Source: Gemmiger formicilis
GTDB lineage: Bacteria > Bacillota > Clostridia > Oscillospirales > Ruminococcaceae
Assembly (NCBI RefSeq): GCF_016901605.1
Contig: NZ_JACJKP010000005.1
Span: forward strand, 1-35,487
Direction of reading: 5' to 3'
DNA: 35,487 nucleotides
The translations under genes and the position numbers were made by a program. The notes beneath the pieces are model-generated. The model was not told the DNA's origin. It worked only from the letters and a program-made list of their open reading frames with translations, and ran no database searches. The number at the start of each line of letters is the position of its first letter. The first letter of the stretch is position 1. Of the stretch, positions 30,899 to 35,487 are shown piece after piece.

Positions 30899-32144
30899 AG
30901 TTATGATCTATTCGCCTCCGTCAACCGCTCAGATCAAGCGCTGTTCTGTTGACTTTGACCTTCGCAGAGAACCTCCCAAGATTTATCTTGTACAGTACGA
31001 CAAAACACTTCCTGTCGTTGAAGTGGCCTTAAATAAAGGCGGTACGGCTTATCAGCTGCCCGAGGATGCCGAAGTCAATATCCGGATGGGAAAACGCAAT
31101 AAACTTGCTGTGTATAATCCTGTTCTGGGGTGTAATGAGGATCGCGATAGAGTTTATGTAGAAATTACAACGCAAATGACAACGCAAGAAGGTGTGTTTG
31201 ATCCTATCTTGGAATTGCTGGTTGGCGGTGGAATTGCGGGCACATCTCCTATTCAATTTATCGTTCAACGCAATCCTGTTCAAGATGATGCGGTTGAAGA
31301 TGAGACCGAGCGAAAGACAATCGCAGAGTATGCCAGACAGGCCAGTGAAAGCGCATCAGCCGCCGCCAAAAGCGCCGAAGATGCAGGAGAAAGCGTTCGG
31401 GTTGTTCAGGAAAACGAAGAGTCAATAAAATTTATTCAAGATAATATCGAAGATATCCGGCAAGCGAAGCAGAACGCGTCAGAAGCTGCTGACAGTGCCA
31501 CGCTATCACAAAGCTGGGCTGTGGGTGGAACCGGAACCCGTGAAGGGGAAGATACGGACAATGCAAAGTATTGGTGTGCTGAAGCCCAAAAAGTTGCCCA
31601 GGGCGCTTTGGGCTGGTACGAAAATGAATCTGCGTTGAGAAGTGCGCATCCGACTGGGCAGGATGGACAATGGGCGCTTGTTGGTGATACTGATACAATC
31701 TGGACATGGGATAGTGACGCGAGCGACTGGATCAACACTGCCACCCGGATTGACTTGTCCAATTACTATACCAAAGCCCAGACCGATGCCCAGATCAAAA
31801 CCGCAATGAGCAACACAGGTACACTGGTTTATGGCAGCTCAGTTACCACCGGCACTGTGAACAATGGCGGTGTTGGCACTATCGGCACGCTGAAAATACC
31901 TTCGGCGGGGGTGTGGATGGTGGCGGCCAGCGGGTGGAAACCCGACGCAATCGGTAAAGGAATCGTGAGTATCGATAACATTGGCGGTTGTTCACTGAGC
32001 GAGTATCAGTTTTGCCTGGCCGGTGTGATACAGTGCAGTGGCGTTACAACCATGAACCTGAACGTGACAAACTGGAGCGGTAATACAGTCAACGGCCAGC
32101 AGAGCGCGGGTCTGATTTTCAGAGCAGTAAAAATTTCCGGCTAA
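30891..32144 (+). CDS. Tail fibre with BppU-like N-terminus
   Basis: 417 residues. The N-terminal 130 residues follow the BppU baseplate-anchor pattern (FDLRREPPKIYLVQYDKTLPV, VYVEITTQMTTQEGVFD). A coiled coil follows (about 140-205), then a SQSWAVGGTGTREGEDTDNAKYW linker common in fibres and NYYTKAQTDAQI. The C-terminal domain (about 310-417) is Gly/Ser-rich beta structure, presumably the receptor-binding tip. Confidence 0.8.
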   Translation: MSKVMIYSPPSTAQIKRCSVDFDLRREPPKIYLVQYDKTLPVVEVALNKGGTAYQLPEDAEVNIRMGKRNKLAVYNPVLGCNEDRDRVYVEITTQMTTQEGVFDPILELLVGGGIAGTSPIQFIVQRNPVQDDAVEDETERKTIAEYARQASESASAAAKSAEDAGESVRVVQENEESIKFIQDNIEDIRQAKQNASEAADSATLSQSWAVGGTGTREGEDTDNAKYWCAEAQKVAQGALGWYENESALRSAHPTGQDGQWALVGDTDTIWTWDSDASDWINTATRIDLSNYYTKAQTDAQIKTAMSNTGTLVYGSSVTTGTVNNGGVGTIGTLKIPSAGVWMVAASGWKPDAIGKGIVSIDNIGGCSLSEYQFCLAGVIQCSGVTTMNLNVTNWSGNTVNGQQSAGLIFRAVKISG

Positions 32145-32243
32145 GGAGGGAGCCTTTGCTGTGTGTAACCGACTTCCGGATCAACCAATACAAGTAGGTG
32201 TATCCTATATGCTATTTATTCTGTAAAACTTTGAGGAATGGAT

Positions 32244-33164
32244 GTGAATAACATGATTTATGCAATTGACGTAAGTAAGTGGCAAGGCGAAATGAATTGG
32301 GCGACGGTTAAAAATGCCCGTATCTCCCACGCCATGATTCGAGCAGGCTATGGAAACAGCACCAAACAGATCGATCCGCAGTTTAAGCGAAATGTGGCAG
32401 GGTGTGAATTGTACGGGGTTAACTGGGGCGTGTACTGGTACAGCTACGCCACCAGCCCTGCGCAGGCACGTCAGGAGGCCCGTTGCTGCCTACAGGTTAT
32501 TCAGGGGCTTAAACCGACAATGCCGGTGGCTTATGATATCGAGTATGAGCCGGGCATCCTGGCGTTGGATAATGCCACCCGCACCGCCATGGTGAAAGCC
32601 TTCCTGGAAGAGGTGGAGGCAGCCGGGTATTACGGTATTCTGTATGCAAGTACCAACTTCATCCAGACAAAACTCAACTGGAAGGAACTTGCCTGCTACG
32701 ATGTGTGGGCTGCTCAGTATGGAAGCCGGTGTACAAGCCCTCTGCCTTATGGAATCTGGCAGTACAGCAGCCAGAACGCCCTGGGGGTTCCGGGGTTCGG
32801 AAAGAGCTTGGACTGCAATCGGGTTTACAAAGACTATCCGAAGGTCATCCAGGACGCGAGCCTCAACGGATTTACGGCTCCCGAAGAGAATCCCGCGCCG
32901 GACCTGAGCGCATGCAAGCAGGTATTGGCTATTGGGCCGGTAACGATGGGAGATGCGCTGCAAATCGAAGCCCTCTGCAAGAGTTTGAACATCACCGGAG
33001 AAAACCATCTTTATACCAGCAAGTGGAATGACGCCGAGAAGATGCTGCAGACAATTAACATCGGACCAGTCAGCTCCGGGGATGCCTGGTACATTATGCG
33101 GCTTTGTGAGCGGCTGCAGCTGACTGAACAGAGACTGTATCACAGTGACTACACTAAAGTTTGA
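32244..33164 (+). CDS. Endolysin, GH25 muramidase
   Basis: 306 residues from GTG 32244, which is six bases after TTGAGGA; ATG 32238 is too close and ATG 32253 (MIYAIDV) is a further option. The GH25 catalytic domain starts YAIDVSKWQG (first Asp), with the DIEYE acid pair in AYDIEYEPG and WAAQYG/WQYSS strands. From about residue 220 two similar 40-residue units follow (LAIGPVTMGDALQIEALCKSL and INIGPVSSGDAWYIMRLCERL), likely a cell-wall-binding or oligomerising region. It cleaves peptidoglycan glycan chains for host lysis. The gene lies before the holin. Confidence 0.92.
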   Translation: MNNMIYAIDVSKWQGEMNWATVKNARISHAMIRAGYGNSTKQIDPQFKRNVAGCELYGVNWGVYWYSYATSPAQARQEARCCLQVIQGLKPTMPVAYDIEYEPGILALDNATRTAMVKAFLEEVEAAGYYGILYASTNFIQTKLNWKELACYDVWAAQYGSRCTSPLPYGIWQYSSQNALGVPGFGKSLDCNRVYKDYPKVIQDASLNGFTAPEENPAPDLSACKQVLAIGPVTMGDALQIEALCKSLNITGENHLYTSKWNDAEKMLQTINIGPVSSGDAWYIMRLCERLQLTEQRLYHSDYTKV

Positions 33165-33177
33165 AGGAGATAAAATC

Positions 33178-33657
33178 ATGGAAAACGATAACATTTTTCT
33201 GGCTGTAAAAGCGGCTGTGGTTGCGCTTATGGGGGCCTATGGCGCGGCTTTTGGTTGGCTGGGCTGGTTGATTTTGGCCTGGGTAGGCTGCATGGTTCTG
33301 GACTGGATCAGTGGCAGCGCGGCCGCTGCGGCAAAAGGTAACTGGTCCAGCGCCGTAGCTCGCGCAGGGATCTGGCATAAAGGCGGTATGGTGGTTGTAG
33401 TAATTGTAGCCGCCGTAGCTGACTGTGTGCTGGGCATGGCTGTAGCACACTTCCCGTCCCTTGGAGTCGATTATACAGTTCTGGTACTTCCTGTAATCCT
33501 GGTGTGGTACATCTTTACCGAACTGGGTTCCATCGCTGAAAATGCAACTGGAATGGGAGCAAACGTTCCCGCTTGGCTTACCAAACTCCTGGCCGCTGGC
33601 AAGCAGTTGGCTGAAAACCAGATTGACCTGCCGGACGATACCGACCATAACCTGTAA
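33178..33657 (+). CDS. Phage holin
   Basis: 159 residues from MENDNIF, with TTGAAGGAGATAAA upstream. Hydrophobic helices lie at about 7-45 (VKAAVVALMGAYGAAFGWLG, LILAWVGCMVLDW), 75-95 (GGMVVVVIVAAVADCVLG) and 105-120 (YTVLVLPVILVWYIF). The segment DWISGSAAAAAKGNWSS and basic AGIWHKGG are typical of the holin_4 (toxin secretion/phage lysis) family. It permeabilises the membrane to release endolysin. Confidence 0.9.
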   Translation: MENDNIFLAVKAAVVALMGAYGAAFGWLGWLILAWVGCMVLDWISGSAAAAAKGNWSSAVARAGIWHKGGMVVVVIVAAVADCVLGMAVAHFPSLGVDYTVLVLPVILVWYIFTELGSIAENATGMGANVPAWLTKLLAAGKQLAENQIDLPDDTDHNL

Positions 33658-33666
33658 ATAGTGAAA

Positions 33667-33710
33667 ATCCCCCAGCCGTCCGGAAGAAGCCGGGTGGCTG
33701 GGGGATTTTT
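33667..33710 (+). terminator. Late operon terminator
   Basis: AATCCCCCAGCC pairs perfectly with GGCTGGGGGATT (12 bp), followed by TTT. It ends the late transcript 10 bp after the holin stop. An exact dyad copy follows at once. Confidence 0.92.
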
Positions 33711-33727
33711 GTGTCCATTATGGACAC
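33711..33727. repeat. Dispersed dyad copy (exact), after the late terminator
   Basis: GTGTCCA-TTA-TGGACAC with exact arms, in non-coding DNA between the late terminator and the attR arm repeats. Confidence 0.85.
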
Positions 33728-33730
33728 AAT

Positions 33731-33782
33731 TTTTTACGACCTTTTTACGACCTTACTAAAGAAATACGACCATTTTACGAAC
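33731..33782. repeat. Four direct repeats, candidate integrase arm sites
   Basis: TTTTTACGACC (33731), TTTTTACGACC (33742), GAAATACGACC (33761) and ATTTTACGAACC (33772). A TTACGAACC copy also occurs near attL at 1068-1076. They lie 95-150 bp from the attR core, where tyrosine integrases bind arm sites. Confidence 0.6.
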
Positions 33783-33828
33783 CAGTATATAGCATTATTG
33801 CGCATTATCTCACATTATTGAAAAAACG

Positions 33829-33873
33829 AAAACCCGCGTTACTACGGCTTTTTCAAGCTGTAACGCGGGTTTT
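33829..33873 (-). terminator. Phage-supplied terminator for tRNA-Ser(GCU)
   Basis: AAAACCCGCGTTAC pairs with GTAACGCGGGTTTT (14 bp) just beyond the CCA end of the tRNA. On the minus strand a TTTTCGTTTTTT tail follows. It shares the CCCGCG stem base with the displaced host terminator at 956-992 but differs in length and loop. Confidence 0.8.
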
Positions 33874-33877
33874 ACGG

Positions 33878-33901
33878 TGGCGGAGTAAGAGAGATTTGAA
33901 C
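33878..33901. repeat. attR core (3' end of intact tRNA-Ser)
   Basis: Identical to 995-1018. It forms the T-loop to CCA part of the intact tRNA-Ser(GCU), so integration restores the tRNA. Confidence 0.92.
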
Positions 33902-33968
33902 TCTCGCGGCCCTTTCGGACCCTACGCCCTTAGCAGGGGCGCCTCTTCGACCTCTTGAGTATTACTCC
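33878..33968 (-). tRNA. tRNA-Ser(GCU), prophage attachment site
   Basis: 91 nt including CCA. The acceptor GGAGTAA pairs with TTACTCC. The anticodon arm GCCC-CTGCTAA-GGGC has anticodon GCT. There is a long variable arm typical of serine tRNA and a T-arm GAGAG-TTCAAAT-CTCTC. The last 24 nt are the att core, so the 3' end is partly phage DNA. It is the host's reader of AGC/AGU codons. Confidence 0.92.
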
Positions 33969-34007
33969 ACAAGTCAAAGTGATGATATATTCACTTGTTA
34001 TACAAAA

Positions 34008-34098
34008 TGGCGGAGAGGATGGGATTCGAACCCATGGTCCGCTCACGCGAATCGCTGGTTTTCAAGACCAGTTCCATAAACCACTCGGACACCTCTCC
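34008..34098 (-). tRNA. tRNA-Ser(UGA)
   Basis: 91 nt with encoded CCA. The acceptor GGAGAGG pairs with CCTCTCC. The anticodon arm CTGGT-CTTGAAA-ACCAG has anticodon TGA. There is a long variable arm and a T-arm ATGGG-TTCGAAT-CCCAT. It lies 39 bp upstream of tRNA-Ser(GCU) on the same strand, so both may be one transcript. Confidence 0.93.
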
Positions 34099-34173
34099 TC
34101 AGTGGCTGCCGCCAAATGCGAGTATTATTCTAGCATGGAAAACCTGGCTTGTCAAGCCCGGTTTGAAAAAATA

Positions 34174-34878
34174 TCAATTTTTTTTGCCGGACCTTTTGCA
34201 GTGCCTCCATTCCCATACAGTCCATATCGCTACAACCAGGCAAAGCCAGACCCCGCTGGTAGTCAACTGGCTTAGCAGATAAGCTCCTGCAAGCAAACCC
34301 GGCATTTGCTGCAGCACAAAGACCATAAAAAGCTGAAGCACAATCCCTATCAGACAAAGCACAAAGGGGACCGCATACCGCTTGCCGGAACCTCTGCGGC
34401 ACCAGCCTGCCGCCAGAAATCCGGCCGCGCAGCCCAGAAGCCAGGGAAGGACTTCCCATAAACCGGAGGAAGTTTCTGTTGATACAAAAATGGCCGTGGG
34501 GCCGTCTGCCCCGCCGATGACGCCGATGCTGCTGGTATGTGACTGCAGTAAAAACAACTCGGGCAAAATGAACCTTGCCAAAAGGATGACGGCTGCCAGT
34601 GCGACAAAGGCCCAACGCCAGCGGCTGACGGGCTGCACGGTTTCATCATCCAGTGCCGCGTTGAACTCTGCGGCCACTTCCTCCGGGGAGCCGAGCTCCT
34701 GCATGATCGCTTCGTCGCTTTGCCCATTCTCTCGGCGGCTCTGAAAGTCGCTGGCCAGTTCTGTCATAATACGCACACGGGTTTTGCGGTCTACCCGCAA
34801 ATGCCGTTCAATGGCATTCATGTACCGTTTGACCGGCGGCAGAACATCCAATGTTGTGTTGCCAATTTTCCATTTCAT
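34174..34878 (-). CDS. HAAS-domain (DUF1700-like) membrane protein
   Basis: 234 residues from MKWKIGNTTLD; GGAAGGAGAATCGC lies upstream. The N-terminal 70 residues form the HAAS-type signalling domain (YMNAIERHLRVDRKTRVRIMTELASDFQSR, then EELGSPEEVAAEF-like). Three to four transmembrane helices follow (about 85-100, 125-150, 165-185, 200-220). Such proteins pair with PadR regulators as cargo of cell-envelope stress or transport control. It overlaps padR by 4 bp. Host gene. Confidence 0.85.
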   Translation of the reverse strand: MKWKIGNTTLDVLPPVKRYMNAIERHLRVDRKTRVRIMTELASDFQSRRENGQSDEAIMQELGSPEEVAAEFNAALDDETVQPVSRWRWAFVALAAVILLARFILPELFLLQSHTSSIGVIGGADGPTAIFVSTETSSGLWEVLPWLLGCAAGFLAAGWCRRGSGKRYAVPFVLCLIGIVLQLFMVFVLQQMPGLLAGAYLLSQLTTSGVWLCLVVAIWTVWEWRHCKRSGKKN

Positions 34879-35243
34879 TGCGATTCTCCTTCCATGCATT
34901 GTTCCACACAGTCCACAAAGTGATGCCAGGTTTCACATTGCCGTGTTAGCATAGCGTGGCCCGCATCTGTTACCGTATAGACCCGTCTGGGAATTTTGCC
35001 TACCGAAACCTTCCCGTCCGGACTGTTCCATACAGAGGTGATGCAGCCTTCTTCTTCCAGACGATAGAGGATAGGGTAGAGCGTACCCTCTTTCAATTCC
35101 AAAAGCCCGCCGCTTTTTTCCCGCAGCCGCACAATCAATTCATACCCGTGGCTGGGGTTCTCCGCCAAAAAACGGAGCACCAGCATCTCCAACACACCTT
35201 TTTTCAGTTGTTGGGCAAACCTCTGTTCGCTGCCTGCTGCCAT
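34875..35243 (-). CDS. PadR-family transcriptional regulator
   Basis: 122 residues from MAAGSEQRF; GGGAGGTG precedes ATG, and a frame seven codons longer lacks a site. Classic PadR winged helix: LKKGVLEMLVLRFLAENPSHGYEL, then LKEGTLYPILYRLEEEGCI, then RRVYTVTDAG. It probably represses its own operon with the HAAS gene. Its promoter and near-palindromic DNA lie at 35286-35320. Confidence 0.92.
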   Translation of the reverse strand: MAAGSEQRFAQQLKKGVLEMLVLRFLAENPSHGYELIVRLREKSGGLLELKEGTLYPILYRLEEEGCITSVWNSPDGKVSVGKIPRRVYTVTDAGHAMLTRQCETWHHFVDCVEQCMEGESQ

Positions 35244-35285
35244 TGGCACACCTCCCATATCCATATGCTTAGGATTACTAAATAC

Positions 35286-35314
35286 TATATATCACAAAAG
35301 TTGTGCCATGTCAA
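35286..35314 (-). promoter_or_regulatory. padR promoter
   Basis: On the minus strand TTGACA (35309-35314), a 17-bp spacer and TATATA (35286-35291). The near-palindrome ATGTCAATGACAC overlaps the -35 box and is a candidate PadR operator. Confidence 0.7.
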
Positions 35315-35339
35315 TGACACTTGTGTGCCGGAGGTACTC

Positions 35340-35367
35340 TTTACATTTTGCGATGCTGTGCTATACT
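35340..35367 (+). promoter_or_regulatory. Promoter of the peptidase gene
   Basis: TTTACA (35340-35345), a 16-bp spacer and TATACT (35362-35367), 36 bp before the ATG at 35404. Confidence 0.65.
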
Positions 35368-35403
35368 AATACCGATTGATAATTCATCCTGGGAGGTACT
35401 TCC

Positions 35404-35487
35404 ATGAACGATCCGCGTTGGGCGTCCATCGACGCCTTTGCTGAACAGAACCGTGAAAATATTTTGCGCGACATTACCCGTCTGGTG
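35404..35487 (+). CDS. M20-type dipeptidase/peptidase start, 3' truncated
   Basis: Only the first 28 residues are in the window (MNDPRWASIDAFAEQNREN, then ILRDITRLV). This resembles the N-terminal helix of PepV/Sapep-like M20 zinc dipeptidases, in which IPSV usually follows. GGGAGGTAC lies just upstream of ATG. The family call rests on a short segment. Confidence 0.6.
   Translation, partial: MNDPRWASIDAFAEQNRENILRDITRLV

Larger units (their letters stand above)
995..33901. mobile_element. Integrated temperate siphophage (HK97-like head genes)
   Basis: The element is bounded by a 24-bp direct repeat (995-1018, 33878-33901) that is the 3' end of tRNA-Ser(GCU), including the encoded CCA. Inside are an integrase next to attL, a repressor with divergent promoters, replication genes, terminase, portal, protease, capsid, tail, endolysin and holin genes in standard siphophage order. 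Every head, tail and lysis module expected of a functional phage is present. The one visible lesion is a frame problem at the end of SSB. Confidence 0.96.

Noticed and set aside
32156-32197. 13-codon TTG frame after AAGGAGGG, before the endolysin
   Set aside because: It is too short to support as a gene. It may be a remnant of an XkdX-like gene or a leader peptide, but nothing beyond the ribosome binding site backs it.
1-35487. CRISPR array, insertion sequence, or rRNA gene
   Set aside because: No regularly spaced repeats, no transposase with terminal repeats and no rRNA segments were seen on either strand.

Overview
The window is an almost complete integrated temperate siphophage genome (about 32.9 kb, 995-33901) in the chromosome of a Firmicute. 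Strong AGGAGG ribosome binding sites, occasional TTG and GTG starts, intrinsic terminators, a PadR/HAAS gene pair and the moderately high GC of the flanks suggest a gut clostridium, probably Ruminococcaceae/Oscillospiraceae (Faecalibacterium, Gemmiger or Subdoligranulum type). This is an inference from sequence style, not from a search.

Host DNA: on the left is the 3' part of an L-asparaginase gene (3-860) with its terminator. On the right are two tRNA-Ser genes on the minus strand (GCU and UGA), a HAAS-domain membrane protein with its PadR regulator, and the start of an M20-type peptidase gene. The phage has integrated into the 3' end of tRNA-Ser(GCU). A 24-bp direct repeat (995-1018 and 33878-33901) marks attL and attR. 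The displaced host tRNA end and its terminator lie on the left, and the phage supplies a replacement 3' end and terminator on the right.

Lysogeny region (1.0-5.1 kb, mostly minus strand): tyrosine integrase; a candidate small RNA with a near-consensus sigma-A promoter and terminator; an AT-rich three-gene module (DEDD exonuclease-BRCT, Cys-rich protein, bacterial PH-domain protein); a 38-codon gene with its own dyad operators and terminator; and a Cro/CI-type repressor. The repressor and early promoters diverge at 5005-5082.

Early and replication region (5.1-16.7 kb, plus strand): small early genes, among them a Tad2/DUF2829-like candidate and a lipoprotein. These are followed by a Rad52-like candidate, a NinB-like protein, an HNH-like protein, SSB with a one-base frame problem at its acidic tip, an HTH replication initiator with an internal iteron origin, an RNA-ligase-like protein, DnaB helicase, a ParA/ParB pair and a DUF1492/ArpU-type late regulator.

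Late region (16.8-33.7 kb, plus strand): tRNA-Gly(UCC), a mostly non-coding zone, HNH nuclease, TerS, TerL, portal, protease, capsid, connector genes, tail tube, tail chaperones with a -1 frameshift site, tape measure, tail tip and fibre proteins, GH25 endolysin, holin and a strong terminator.

The most striking unexplained signal is a 17-bp dyad, GTGTCCA-N3-TGGACAC. It occurs with exact arms at least five times across the prophage, plus one copy with compensated arm changes and several near copies. Early copies sit just upstream of ribosome binding sites, one lies at the end of parA, and others are inside genes. It looks like a dispersed ParB (parS-like) or stoperator-like site set.
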